DNA from: Ligula intestinalis
Taxonomy: Eukaryota > Platyhelminthes > Cestoda > Diphyllobothriidea > Diphyllobothriidae
DNA: 64,000 bases
NCBI GenBank assembly: GCA_036362985.1
Contig: JAYGXS010000001.1
Location: 19,199,604-19,263,603, forward strand
Direction of reading: 5' to 3'
Made by a program: the position numbers and the translations under genes. Shown piece by piece: positions 10,896 through 25,800 of the stretch; position 1 is the first letter of the stretch; each line of letters opens with the position of its first letter. The notes beneath the pieces are model-generated. The model saw nothing but the letters and a program-made list of their open reading frames with translations, ran no database searches and had not been told where the DNA came from.

Positions 10896-13800
10896 GTAAG
10901 CACCATATTATTTTATGTTATTTCTAGGAATAAGACAAAGGAAATGTTTTTTCATGCCTACAGAAGTTACATGGTATGTTTACGCCCATTTATAATATTT
11001 TTTGTAGAAAAATGCTTTTCCGGCAGACGAATTGATGCCCCTTAGTTGCAAGGGTCGCTATCGTAACTCTGAACCGAGTCGGGGTGACATTGATGATGCG
11101 CTCGGTAACTTTTCGCTCACACTAATTGATAGCCTTGACACCTTGTTTGTAAGCTTATTTTAATCTGAAACCTTTCAAGATTTTAAATGAGTTTGACGAA
11201 TTCGAGCGGGCTGTCTTGAACATTCTGGACTACGTCTCTCTGGACACAGACGTTGATGTCTCGGTTTTCGAAACAAACATTCGAGTGCTTGGGTAACGTC
11301 CCTACTTTTTACCACCTTGCCTTCGTTGAATTTATTTTTGTATCAACTCACTTGAATTCTTTTTGAGATTTTAACCATTAGCACATGTCACTTATCTGAC
11401 AATAAACCCTAGCTATGGAAGCGGTTGTTGGCATCCACTTCATGCCTTACCTGAAGGATCTTCGCTTACTCCTAAATAATCTATTAATTTTTCGTTACAG
11501 TTACCATAATATTGCCTCGTGATGTGTGATATTCTTAACCTGCTTCTTTTATCCGTTCATTTAAGTATGTAAACTGCTGACATGGGCCAGGGACCAGGAG
11601 AAACATACGACATTGTGTCCTAAATAAAGCAACACGATGTTCTTTATGTTTAGATTATGAAAGCACCTTGGATCAAGTTCTTACTCTCAGACACCGCTTG
11701 GAAGCTACAAGAATTTTAATCACTATCCCTTATACATTTTTTATATAACTAGAGCAATTTGATGGTTTCGGATGAGGTTTTACTACTTTGACCGACTGTG
11801 GCTATTTTTTCCTGCACTTCCTGCAAAACGTTAAACTATCTTATGCTGGTCGGACGTGTCTATAGCTCCAGCTTTATGAGATCGCTCAAAGTCTTAAAAG
11901 TCAATAGCCAACCCTCTGTGATTTTCCGGTCTTGCAAATATTTATGTGGAACATAATTTTTGGAGACGTACGAATTTTTAAAAATCGGCTTCGGTTCTTA
12001 CCTGCTATGTTATCGTTTTGTCATACCATCCCATCCGAGGACATGCCCATATACTGTGTGAGCTGTGTCATGAAGTGGAAAATTTGGGATAAAAAACCAC
12101 AATTCCAAGTACACCCGATTCGCATCGGCCAAGGAGCTTTAATGGGTTTATGATTATTATTTATTATCTTAGACACGAAAAAGTCCATCTACTTTAGCGC
12201 GAGCGATGCAATAGAATTTATCTGACAGAAGCCAATGTGAAATAATGTCAACTACAACAGCTCAGTACTCTATGCTGTTCTTTAGGTCTGTCAAACAATG
12301 AAGTGACCCGGTATTTTACAAGGTTTTGCTTAATTTGATGTGTACGCGTTAAGTCAAGCATCCCTTGCTTAAAGCATATTTCTATTTTTATGCCACGTCC
12401 TCTTGATAAGCTTGAAGATGTGTTGATTAAGATTGACGTTTGGGCTGTTCGCGCAAATAAAAAAATGCTTCCAATGCCTCAGACAGAGTGACCGGCCATT
12501 TTGTGTTAAATATTCTACTGCTGTAACTTAAGTTATCTATTATGACGTCATAAAAACGCTGCTGTTAATAGCGTCCTTGACTGGTCGTCAAACGATCCAT
12601 GCCTTGGTTATTCTGGTTATGTGAACCGTCTAGTGTAGGCTTTGTTGAGAGCGCATATTTACGCAGTGTGCTTTCTTGAGTTATTCCCGCATATCCCCAC
12701 ATCTCCCGATTACATTAGAAGTGTCAAGAAGTAGAACTCGCTGGAATGTATATTGCTGCATAGTAAAAGCCAACTCAAAGCGTTCTCTAATCAATTCCTT
12801 AGCTTCAAATAATCCATTAGGACATTGCGCAAACAAAGGTTAAATTCTGCCATTCTTACCCTAAGTATGCATGTAGATAACATTGAAAAGTGCTCCCTGC
12901 GAAAGCATAACAGGCATATGATCATAATTCTTTGTTTCTAACACATAAAACTGTCGTCTTGCCTATTTATAGACCGTTTTATCTATGTTGCTACTTCAAA
13001 GAATGGCTCTATCTAAGATCGGCCCTTAAATGACCTACTTAATCGAAAATCCATTCTAGCAATTCGTTTACCAACACTTTACCTACTTATTTAAAAATTT
13101 GTGCAAAATCTACGCGAACAGAAACTGTCCAGTTCTTCAGAAGAAGAAGAAGAAGAAGTGTCCAGTTCTATTTACCAAATTGTGTGAAAGACAAAAGTGA
13201 CCGTCTTTCACGGGTGCTCGTCACACATTTGTTTACAGTCGGTTATTCTCTTTACGGTGAAACGAAATATTGTCTGGGGACCCTATGGTTGCACTTTCTC
13301 GTATAAATTTAAAATTTTGCAAATCGGAATTTTCTAAGCACAGAGAACACTTCATTTTTGTAAATCTAAACTCATTTTTCCCAACTGTCCACGTCGGCTT
13401 TTTGTGATCAAAAATCCAATCTTCCTGTCCTAAAAAACACCTCGTGTAAAGTTTTCTATCCATCCATCTATCTGTCTTCCTCTCGCTGTCAGGCTGCCAT
13501 GCAACAGCGCGCGACCAAGAATACGGTACTCATCCACGATAGCGCTTACTATGCAGTATCTTCTGATCATCTAAATTTATTTTTCTATAATTAATAGGTT
13601 TTGATGCTCGTATCCTCTCTGTCAAACTTAGTTAATCTGACGCAGCACCCACTCTGATCTGCTATTTATGCTTTAAAAATTCGGTTTGCCATTTTTATAC
13701 CTAATCGTTGTAAGTACTTTGTTATTTCTATGCAGACACAGCGTAGGCGTTATCTCTCACCACATACTTATAAGTTAGTATCGTTTACAAACAATGCACA

Positions 13801-16800
13801 TGACTGGCTAACAACAACCAGTAAGCCAGAAAGGAATGTCTCGGTCTTATTTGTTCCTGTCAGTACTCCTGCGTACCTATCGGTTGCTATGTGACCGCCT
13901 ACAGTGTTTCTAGACTGGGCTCCATGACAAAATTGCTTGAGCAAGTTTTCAAACCTGACTGGTTAACGACCCTCTAACTGTGATCCCCCGATCGCAACCG
14001 GGAGGACAACTGACCATGACTCAGCGATATAGCATTTCATCTTATGCCCAATCAGCAAGGAATCTGGGTTCATATCCCAAGTTATCGAGATTCGGGGTTG
14101 TGTGTGGCTTGCTGAAGATAACATGTAAGTTAGGGATTGTCATCCCTGTCTCCACTGCCTTAAGCAGCAGTCTCTTCATCTTCTATCGTCATGCGACTGT
14201 CTGCGAAGGTTGTAAGGCGCAACTATATCATACACCAATTGGTAAACGCCTTACCATCACTGCTAATATTACCAATATAAAAGGCCAATGAACCGTGGCA
14301 GCGCTATATCAATAAAAATTTATACCCTTTAAGGGTAGGATGTTGGGCTATTTAATGCTAAAGGATCAACGAACACAGATTCGAATCGCCAGTTACCTGG
14401 TTGCTAACGACGGCTTATAAACCAAAAATGGTCATTTCGATTTGCATTGTCGGTGTATTTGTATGTGATACCGGTTCAAACAACTCCAGCAGTTCCCATA
14501 ACGAACCGTTATATTTATTTAGATCCATTACTAATTTATCAGAACCATAAGGAATACGATGGTTTAAATGGCATTATTATGCATCGTACCACCGTTGGTT
14601 TTTTACGGTTAAATTGCGTTCTGTCTGCTATTTTTTCTCGTGTCTCTTCCAACACCTGATATGCCAATCTCTCATTTTTGTCAACGGCAGCGGTCTTCTT
14701 GGCGGCCACGTAGCAGCGTTGGAACTGAAGGCATCTCATCCAAATCGCATGACCTGGTACGACAAACAGTTACTTGAAATGGCCGTAGATGCAGGCAACC
14801 GACTTCTGCCAGCTTTCAACACATCGACCGGGCTGCCTTACCCACGGATCAATCTTAATAGCGGCCGTGGAAATCCTCGCCGTGCAGAGGTTAGCCAGAT
14901 TTCCTCTATTTGTCACCAAAATGTGTACTTTTATTATCGCACCAGCCTCATTGACCCAAATATGCCGCCCTTTTCTACTGCAGTGGTGTCGGCTCATTTG
15001 TTATCGAATGTCTACTTTTACCTTTTTAAAACATTTTACGTTTTTTGGCAAAAAAGGCGCGTCAAGCCCTTCAATATCAGGGGATATACCGTTTTTGAAT
15101 TCACTTCAGTGTGTCACCGTCTAACTGCGCTCTTTGGGATCCCCAAGGAAGAGCACAATAAGAAGGGCGTAACTTTGAAATCCACACGAAGGAGGATTTA
15201 TTGTGTACAAAACCTGAAGTTGCTGTCTTGTGTGGCTGTTGTCGCTGGTTGATCTCCAGCGCGCTCTTTGTCCCGCCTCAGGGGCGAGTCCCGGCATTGG
15301 GAGCAGACTGACGTTGTCCCCGCAGTCCGTGTTGTAACTCACTCTCTGAGAGATGGCAATGGCTTATAAGTGATTGTCAAGCAAGTTCGCTTTTGGCCTC
15401 ATTGGGCGCGTCGGAATAAGGTCACTTGCCGTGGGCCTTTGAAAGACTGCGAACTGTGGGGGCGCGCGCCTTGAAGCGCTTGCGTGTCTCTGGTCCAGCC
15501 TTTAAGGTCATCGTATGGAGGTGGTCAGAGCAAAGACACAAAGACATTTTGGCAAGCACGATGCCTCAGGAAAGCCTACAATGTTGCTAGCATTTGTTCA
15601 GGCTTAACTCCTAATAGGTAGTGGGACGCTAACCGATAACGTTCCGAAACTCACTCGTCCCCTTGTGTCTTGGGGCTTTGTTGGAGAGCAAAATATGAGT
15701 TCTGTGGCGTAATAGATTCTTTCGATGGTCTTGAGCAAGCGCCTCTTGATAGTGTTAAGGACATTATCCTCCTTGAAAGGCAAGGACCAACCTTTTCAGA
15801 CATATTTATGGGCCATCTGCCAGGAAAAGTACTCGCAGAATTGAACCGCACAACAATCTACAGACGATATATAGACGACGTTTTTACGATCGTGGAGAAC
15901 CTGAAAGAAGCCGAGGGACTGCTGTCCACTATGAACAAGCTACACACAAAGATAAAATTTGCTATGGAACTTGAACGTGATAACCAACTTTCCTTCCTTG
16001 ACGTCCACTTGTCCAGACAAACAGATGGCTCCATTTCACGGAGAGTATTCCACAAGAAAACCTGGAAAGGTCAATGCTTACATTTTCTAAGTATTTTTCC
16101 CATTCAATGGAAACGTAACCTGGTATGCAACCTTTTCCAGAGGACTAGAAAAATCTGTTCTGTGGATATTTGGACGTAGAATTAGGTTGTCTCAAAGCTA
16201 CTTTACTAAAGCGTGGATATCCACCTCAGTTTATAGACAAATATAGTAAACCTCTAAGACCGAAAATAAGTGAAAAATTAGCCCCTAAGTAGCCAGTATT
16301 TATATCTTTGCCCTTCAAGGGAGATAACGTCCTAAACACTATCAAGAGGTGCTTGCTCAAGACCATAGAAAGAAACTATTACGCCGCAGAACTCATATTT
16401 TGCTCTCCAACAAAGCCCCTGGCGACTTTTTGTGTCAAGGATGCCTTACCTTTGCACGCCACCTCTAATTGCGTTTACGAATTCATATGCACTTGTGGAT
16501 GCAAGTAAATAGGGCGTACGCAAAGAAAATTGGCAACCAGAGCCAAGGAACATCTACCTAGCTGGTTATTGAAGCAAGAAAACCGTTCTCCTCGTTCCTC
16601 TATCACTGAACACCTGTTGGACACGGGTCATTCAGTAGATCCTATAACTTCTTTCCGAGTTCTTTTTCCAGCACGAATATCTCGAATCTTGTGTTACCTG
16701 GAAGCTGCTTATATTAGACGCTTTAAACCGGACCTCTGCAAACACTTGGAGCATGTGGTTAACCTTACCTTGGTAACCACAACCCCCCAGATTTGCACAT

Positions 16801-19800
16801 TCTCCAGCCCAATATTCCCCACAACTAATTTCCCTGTTTTCTCCCTCAAATTTTGTTTTAGCCTTCCTTCTCAATCTAACTAGGACCTATGACATTTCTG
16901 TACATATTCAATTTCGTGTTTTTCTCATTTGTGGGCCTTAATGCAATGAGTGGTTGTAACTGAGGAGCTCTCCCGAAATTTCTGGTTCCATTAAATCTTA
17001 CAGCTATAACCATCTTCAAGTTCTCTCCAGGAACATCATGCTTCAAACATAATCGAAAATGCATTTCGAAATTTTGGCTTAAGTTTAACGAGGTAGCAGA
17101 CCTACCGTACTTAAACAAAACAACAATTTAAACATCCTTTAGCTAAGCTACGGTTGTGTACCTTCCAAGATGTCGTAAGGGAGTCAGTGTCAATCGTCCG
17201 CTTTTGTATCATTGCACAGGTAGTTGTTCGAGGTGAGGATCGTCTTCGGTACCGCATGGCTTTAACTATCGCCGTATTGCCGGCGGCCTTGCGTACAATG
17301 CTAAGAGGATAGGGCTGGTTGAGGAGTAGGATAAAGGATTTGAGAGCTAGCAACAAAGTTGGGGGACGGAAATGGTTACCCCTGGAGTTTCGCGTAGGGT
17401 TGGGGGAGGCACTTATTTCCATGTCCAACCTATTTTTTTACCCTTACCGAATGTCGCGGAAATTAAATATTTCTCCAGATGGCATGTACAGCCGTCGGCC
17501 ATTCTGTTATATACAAAGCTTGCACATCCCAAGGATGTGATTGGATAGAAAGAGATGTCGTCTAGAAGACTCCGTGCGCTGCCTGCGATGCAGTATATTT
17601 TGGTTAAACGGGAAAATCTCCCGCTATACGCATTCATCAACATCAAATGACAGTAAAGAAGCGAGGTCACCTTCCCAACTGACTTTGCATATCCTTCATA
17701 AGGGATGCAGCTTCACCTGGGAGAAAGCTCCCGCTATCGGCTTCTGCCCTGTCCTGCCATGAAAGGCTGATGCTTCTTCCCGAACAGGCAGTCAGATGAA
17801 TCCTCCACCGACTGGCTTCCTGAGTTGTATGCGGCGGACAAAGATCCTAGGACAAACTAAAAGAGACGAGAACCACTCAGATGGAACGTTGGTGCATGTT
17901 ACTCGCTTATTAATACAAATGCCAACCGCATACTTATTATTTTTGAAAAACATGCTTAACATGTTAACCGTAGTTTCGAATTTGCTCTTAGCTTGGCAAC
18001 TTTCGGGGGGGGGGCAACCAGCGTTGGGGATGTACAACATACTTTCGTATCTTTATTTGTTCAAAGTACACAATCAGTTTCTATTCATAATTTAGGGTGT
18101 ATCAGGAGATGCGTCTCAAGACGTCCTTGAAGTGTTAATCATGACTCTCCAGTTTCAGGGTTTTGTTGTTGAGTGTGGCTTTTTGCAGGTGATCAAAAAG
18201 AAGTACCTTCAAAAGCCGGTAACCGCTCGTAACTGAAAAAATCATGGGACTATGCCGCATGATAATCAGTAGTACCATCTCACCTAACTGCTCCTTCCTA
18301 CAGTAGAGCCCCTATCTCATGAAATGTCAGCCGAACTTCTGAAATTTGTTTTCGATTTGAACAAAGTGCTTAATTAGTCTTGCAATACTGATCACCGTGC
18401 AACCTAACCCGAATATATTTCAGTCATTTCAGGTCAGTTGAGTAGTAGGCATTTTCTCATTGATTTTCACTGCTCTTCTAAAATTCCAGTATACTTTATA
18501 GCCGAAATGCACAAAAAGCAGTCTTTCTTGTGCTCATTTGGTAGAAATTTGCGCCTTCTTCGAATTTTACACCTGAAGAAAGAATATGTTTCGGTTTCAA
18601 AAAGTGTCTAGTTATGAGATTTTCTATGAGCGTGAAAGGTGCATTCGTAAAGCAACGTATTTATTAAAGCTGCCTATAAATTATGCAACTTAGTCCACAT
18701 CAATAGCAAAATCAATGACTTCTTCCCTACACCGTAGGGACATATTTACTGATCCTAAGACAGAATGTATACAGCATGTAGGTTGGAGACATTGGCTTAA
18801 AGTGTGACGGTTGGTAGAGTTCAGAATTATTCGTTTTGTACGCCGACGACCTGAAAATATGGCGCGATGTTACAAGTGCTAACGACATAGCCGCCCTGCA
18901 ACGGGACCTCATACAGTTAGCCTCTTGGGCTTCAAGTACTCAATTACCAGTCAATGCTGAGAAATCGGCGTTCATGACAATCACATCTACTGATCTCGTC
19001 CCCCCATATTCGCTCGATGGTGCCCCACTCCGACAAGTCAAGGAATTTCGCGACCTCGGAGTCATGATCCAAGACAATTTGAAAAAAAGACTGTCACACA
19101 GCCAAAATTCGAACGGCTGGGCTCCGGTCTTTATGGATGTTGAGAAGGACCTTTTCTTTGTGGTCTCCCGCCATATTTAAAAAGCTGCTTTCCACCTATG
19201 ATCGGCCTATCATCGAGTTCGCGGGCCTGGGCTACTTTCCTTGCTATGCAGGAGAAATGTTCGCACTTGAGTCGGTGCAACGGCTGGATTCTAGGATGGT
19301 TCCAAAACTCCATGGCCTTCTATATGAATCACGTCTCCAAAGTTTACAATTGCTTTCTCTGGAGTATCGTTGTCCTCGAGGGGACCTTTTTTCTGTTCCG
19401 CATGGATTGTTCCCTGAGTTGGATTGGATCATCATCCGAAATTACGATGCTAGCACCCGAGGCCATTCCTTTCGCCTAGTCCAGCAACGCTCAGACCATC
19501 TGCCGCAGAACTACCGGTTTTCCCGTCGGGTCATCAAAGAATAGAACTCGGTGAGTAAGGATATCGTCCAAGCAAAGTCGGTGCCCAGTTTCGAAAGCCG
19601 TCTTGATGCCTTTTTTATGGCTGTGGATGACAAAATCTACTCAACCGGTCGGCGGTTCCCACTTCCATTCGAGGATCGTCGTTCCGTTTGAGTTTATTTG
19701 TTGTCTTGAACTATGTTTGAAAAGACTCCTCTGGGCCTCGGGCCTTTTTGTCTTAAATATAGTGAAATTGAAATTACAGTGTGATGGTTGGTAGAGTTCA

Positions 19801-22800
19801 AAAGTATTCGAAAATTCATAAGCTTTTTTTTCAAACCAAAAGATGCTCTTTTTTCAAGCATAAAAGTTTAAAAAGACCAAATTTTCTATCAAAAAAGTAC
19901 AAGGAAGGCTATTTTTTAAGGATCGTTTTATTTTAAGTATATTTTTCGAAATCGGCATCCCAAGAAATATAATTTGGTGGAAGGAGTTCGTTGAAAATCG
20001 CTAAAAACTTTATTGTAACTCCTAGACTCTGGCACATCAGGTCGTCATCAGACGCGTAAGAAAACGTACAGAACGCTGAGTATTTTAAACATACCGAAAA
20101 AATCGATTGTTCAATAGCAGGGCTTGTAAGTTGACGTCTTTTACAGGCTTCCCTAAGATCGCTGTGCATCGCATCCAATTCGACGTGCCTACAGTAGATT
20201 CCTTATCTCATGAAATTTCACCCGATTCTGAAATGCGTTTTCGATTCAAACATATTAATTACGTTTCTGACTGCTTAATAAACGTATGCACTATAGAAAG
20301 TATCTACTTAAGTAGCATGCCTTTTTCGCATTGATTTTGACTGCATTTATAAATTCGAATTTATTTTTGGAAAACATGCAGGAAAAAATTATTTATATTT
20401 TATGCTTAAAAAAGGGTATCTTTCGGTTTAAAAAAATTTATAATCATGAGCTTTTGTCCTACTTTCAGGTGTTCATTCATAGAACGTCGTATCCGTTAAT
20501 TTGTTAATGCTGTCGTTACTGTTTAAAACACGCTCCATATCTATTGCAACATTTAATGAGAACTATGTGAGATCTTGAAACTGTTAGCGAAAGCGTACTT
20601 TTCCTTAAACAGCATGTACACAGTGCGCAGTTTGTAAACCTTGAATTCCAGTTTAGCAGTCAGTAGGTTTCAAAATTATTCAGCAATTTAGAAACTTTTT
20701 TTAAAAACCGAAAGATACTCTTTCTTTAAGTATAAAATTTAAAGAAGGCGTAATTTGCTACCAAGCGAGTACAATAAATAATTTTTTCGTGCACGTTTTC
20801 CAAAAAGATATATTTGAATTTATATAGGCAGTCAGCGTCAATGAGAAAAAGGCATGCTACTTAAGTGGCCACGTTTATGAGACATACTTTTACTTAGCGG
20901 TCAGAACGAAGCCCTCTAAAAAACCGGCATCCTGAAGTGTCCACAATGTGTTGAGATTAGACGGTACGGAAGTCTCTTACAACCATCCGCAATTAATATG
21001 TTCCAATCAAAAACTCATTTCAGAATTCCGACTGACATTTCATGAGATAGGGAATCTACTGTATGAATGCACGAGTCGGCGCACTCAATGGCCTCTAAAA
21101 CTGCACGGTCTTTCTTAGATGACAGAAGCTTACAGTGCAAATTTGTGCCCAGTTTCAACTGTGTGCATGACAAATTGGGACCGGTAATCTCGCCTCTTTA
21201 CCAGTAATTGATGTTCGTGTAGGCATGTAGAGGCTGCATTTCCTGTCTGTCCACAATGAACTGCATTGCAGCCGCCACAAGGAATTTTGTAAACGACTTC
21301 TTTGCTGTCTAAATAGCCAACCATATCCTTAGGTTGTATAAGCTGATTTCTCAGTCTGGTCGTTGGTTTGTGTGCCACTCGGATCTGGTGCTTCCTCCGG
21401 TGTCTCAACGAGTTTAGACACGTTTTTAATAGATGGAAGTGTTCACCAACTTCTAGGGTTGGGCACCTGGTCGGAACAATATAGTTCCTTTTCTTTTTGT
21501 TTTATCTCCTGTCTTCTCATGCATCGATGCATAAACTCCCTAGGGTAACCATGTTTTGAAAATAATTTGAACAGGTAATTGAGTTCGTTTTGGTAAAGTT
21601 TGGTGCTAGAACTGTGCGTTCTTGCTCGATTGATTAGGGTGTTAACAGTACTCCGCTTATGAGCAACAGGGTGATTTTTCTCCTAATGTAGATAAACATC
21701 CGAAATATACTTTTTGAAGGCAGCCAAAAAGAAGCTTGTTCAAATGCCCTCACCCTGAAGTGACTGAAATATATTGAGGTTAGGTTGCACAGTGATCAGT
21801 ATCATAGGTACAGAGTCATTTCAGAATTTTGATTGACATTGCTCGAGGTAAGGAATCTACTGAAACTTTGACAATTTTGGTCACTAACTTTAGATGCCGC
21901 ACGGTTTATTCCTTTTATCAACCTTGAAAAATAACGACAAAGTTGGTTAAAACTGACTGCAAAAGAAAACTATTAACCGACGTCTTGACATTTGACACCG
22001 GAAGACTCCTACACTTTATTTGCTCACTCGTTAACTTAATTCGAAAAAAGAGACTGTAGCAACTGGTCATCGTTAAATTTCTCAGCTAGAAGAACAACTG
22101 AGAGAATTCTCTGACTAACCGAGTGATGCCACAATGTCTGCATAAATCCAGTGACCTTACAGTTATCCGCCCGGCTTTTGGACTGAATTTGCGACTTCTG
22201 TTTAGTTGACGTTAAACGTCGTTAGCACTCAAAGACCCTTCGAATTAATTTACCGAATGAATGCTGGGGTCTTTATCCGGAATTAACTGACAAGTCAACG
22301 CAGGTTATACACAAACCGAGCACCTTACCACCTTTGCTGACCAACCCAAAAGTCCTCTCTCCTCTGCAGCGGAGTTTTTCCACTCTACGCAGTGCCGTAT
22401 GGACCTCTCTTTGTGAAGGGAGTCATAAAGGTAGTACTGAGGCTGCGCAACAACGAGCTGTAGTCCAGCATTCTTATAGGTGGATGTTAGCGCCCTGACT
22501 ACATGAAGTGGTTGGGAAAGGATAGGAAGATGAGATCATAAACGTTGCCGACAGGGTCAAAAGTGACTGGAATGGCTGTTTCTGGCTCATTGGCTTTCAT
22601 CAGTTAGCCCTGCCTAAGTACGGCCCGTAACCGATCGATGAGTGTTCATAAACTATTATCAATATCCCGGCTCTTAACCGGATAGACTACAAGCCCTTCA
22701 CACATTGGGTTAGAGCGTTGGACTTCTAATCTAGACCAAACGGGACGAGTTAGTGACTGATCAGTGAGCCTTCGTTAACCAAGATGAGATAATTTCTGCT

Positions 22801-25800
22801 GACGGAGATCTAGCAATTTCTTTCCGAACTGGAAACAGGACTAATTGCGAGAAATACCTCTTCACGTGCCCTGTCCAAACGTCTTTTTTACTGTCGCTCT
22901 CAGGCTGTTTCGAAGTTTGAGTGAACGGAGGTTGTTGTTGTTGTACTAGCTTACTCCCTTAACCTAGTTTGCCAGCAATACATGTTATAAAATTTTTAAG
23001 AAAGATGAAGGGATAGAGATGAAGGAATAAAGAATAAAGAAAAAGGTATAAAGTGTTTAAGAAAGATGAAGGAATTCGGCGACTTTGTCTGGGCGAAGCC
23101 ATAGGTCCTCAGGCGTGAGGTCCGTAGGGTTGGCTGGGCAGTCGAAGAGGTGGCATGTTGTGTAGAAAGGCAAGAGGCAGTCAGGACAGTTGTCTATGAC
23201 GTTGTCAAAGCATGAGGTGAGACGGCTTTTGAATGAATTCAGTAGCGTGGAGAAGCCGGAACGCAGCTGGGATAGCCTGGTTCTAGCGTTTCTGGACAGG
23301 TTGGCCCTACGTTCTCTGGCCATGACGTCGGAGACCGGCGGAGGAGCGTTGAGGACTCTGTTGGGTTTATAGCTGCTGATGGCTTGCTCGACAGTTTCGG
23401 TGTGGATACGCTTAACGAGGTCCGTTTTCGGTAGATTAGTGGGGTACACCGAAGCATGTGGGCCGTACGCGTCTATGGTAGACTGCTTCGTGCGTCTGGC
23501 AGGTGGGGGGCGCGTTAAAAGGTGATTGCCCGGATGTTCTGGGTTATGAGACTGCGCAATGTAGATTTTTGCCTGCATGATGGAGTGAACCATCAGAGGC
23601 AGGACTTGAGTTTCCTGATACAGGTGATCTACATTGGTCATGTTAACACAGCCCCTGGCGATGCGGAGAGCAGCGTTCTCAACGCGTTGGACTTTCGCCC
23701 AGCGGGGGGGCAAAAATAGCTGATGCATGCTCAGTCGTTGCCTTGCCTGTTGCCCGGTATGTCGTGACTAACGTATCAGTGTCCTGGCCCCATGAAGAAC
23801 CTGCTAAGGCTTTTAGGATGTTGAGCTTGGCTTTGCTGGCTTGGATGTCAGCATGGCGGTGTAGAGCCAGCGTCGGGTCGAGAGTGAGGCCCAGAAGTTT
23901 AGGATACTGACATAAGGAAATGTCATCGCCCTCGACCTTAATTGGAGGATGGGACTTGTATTCTTTGGGGTCTGGAGTAAACAGAGTTACTGAGGACTTG
24001 GTCGCGGATAGCTTCAGTTGCTTATCGTGTAGGTGCTGGACTAAACTGGGGATGTAGTTATTTAATTCATCGGCAGCCATGCGAAAGTTTGGGTGAGAGG
24101 ACAGCAGGGTGATGTCATCAGCGTAAGACACCATTTCGACTTCAGGGGGGGGGATTCGGGAGGTCAGCTATGTAGATGTTGAATAGCGATGGCGAAATGA
24201 CAGAACCTTGAGGAACTCCTGTCCTAGAGTTGCGGGCTTTAGACAGCGTGCCTGAGAATTCGACTCGCGTTTGTCTGCCATGGAGATAGCAGTTCAGCCA
24301 CCTGCAGAGCTCGTTCGGTAGCGACGAATCCATGAGGGATGTCATCAAGGTGTCAATGTTAACCGAGTCAAAAGCTTTATTAAGGTCGAGGGCGACCATT
24401 ACTGTTCTGTCCGCAGGTTTCGTTTTGTTGAAACCGCATGCAATGCGGTCCGTGACACGTTGTAGGGCTGACGTCGTAGAGTGGAAGGCTCTGAAACCGT
24501 GTTGGTGTTCTTGGAGGTTGGCATGTCTATTGAGCGAGGGGAGAATAAGACGCTCAAGTATTTTCACGGCTGGGCTGAGAAGCGAGATCGGGCGGTAACT
24601 GTCAGAGACAGCGGAGTCTTTACCTACTTTGTGGCTGGGGAGGATATGAGCCATTTTCCAGATAGCTGGTATATGGCACGTGGCTAGAGACAGATTAAAC
24701 AACATGGTTAAGAATGCGACACCTCTGGGGCCTATGTGTTTTAGGTGTACCATCGTAATGTCGTCCGGTCCAAACGCCTTAGAGTTCTTAGCATGCTTAA
24801 TCGCGGTTGTGGTATCATGACCTGAGAACTGGAGCGGCACTAATAAAGGTTTGCACGACCTGTGTTTGACGATCCTCGAATTCTTCGAGGATTTATGGAC
24901 CACAACCGTGGTGAACTGCACATTGAATTGGTTGGCAATGTCTCTGTCGGTCTTTTTCGGTATACCATTGAATTTGATAACCTGGTTGGGAGGAGCAGGT
25001 GCCCCTCTACCGATGGATTTGAATGTTTGCCACAACTTGCTGGTGTTGGTGCGGCTGGAGAAAGTGGCTAGCTTTTCTTGCCATATGGTCCTCTTGTGTT
25101 CACTGACCAGTCGGGAGATCTCTAAGGTCATGGCCGGTAACGACGGGTGCTGAGGGTTTTGAGCTCGGGTGACGTCACGCTCTCTTGATAAGGTGGCCGT
25201 ATCGGTAGGTTATCCTGGGATGGGATCAAAGTGAACGGAGGTAGAGAAGGCGGGTGACCCAACCACACGGGCTATGCCCATAGGGTTCAACAGAGCAGTG
25301 TTATTGTAGCAGTCACGCATAGTACGGTTTTGTAGAGCTACGTGGGATGATTGCATGTCTAGTTAGGTGAATAAAAAAGCGATCATGCGGTCTCAAACAT
25401 TTTTACGAGATCAAAAGCTGCGGCATTTATCACTCATGGACAAAATGCCAGTGTATTCTACCGCATGCCTTTAAAACATTCTTTCTTGGATCGATAATAT
25501 CATTTGATCTGGGTAACTATAAGGTGCTTGCTCTGAGTTAAACACTGTACTTTTGCTAAAAGCTTGATAGGGGGCGAATGTCACTCGAAGCCTGCCACCA
25601 CTTAACATGAATGTCTTCAAGAAAGGAACATTTCCGACGGCTTTTCAAATAATGCCAGTCCTCCAGTGGACCAACAATGGAAAAGAATGGCTAGAAATGT
25701 ACTTAAAAGTAGCAACTGCCAAATAAGTGAAATCGCATTGATTACTAGCGCGGAAAATAACTTAAATGTAGTTTCTACCTGACAATATGTTGGTTTGCAG

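Larger units (their letters stand above)
10896..11179 (+). other. Cluster of three ultra-short introns
   Basis: The introns are 10896-10927 (32 bp), 10974-11007 (34 bp) and 11149-11179 (31 bp). All have GT..AG ends and very AT-rich bodies. They are near the lower limit known for spliceosomal introns and are of a size known from flatworms. Confidence 0.88.

Noticed and set aside
14890..15252. Open frame continuing after EDEM3 exon 5
   Set aside because: Conserved text ends at the GAG|GTTAGC donor and exon 6 continues in phase; the extension is intronic.
15670..15788. N-terminus of the open frame that leads into the Penelope RT
   Set aside because: This part is the reverse complement of 16308-16420, so the peptide is an accident of the inverted repeat, not RT.
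20010..20065. CTGATGACGACCTGATG on the - strand as a hammerhead core
   Set aside because: CTGATGA is present but no GAAA follows at a suitable distance after a stem.
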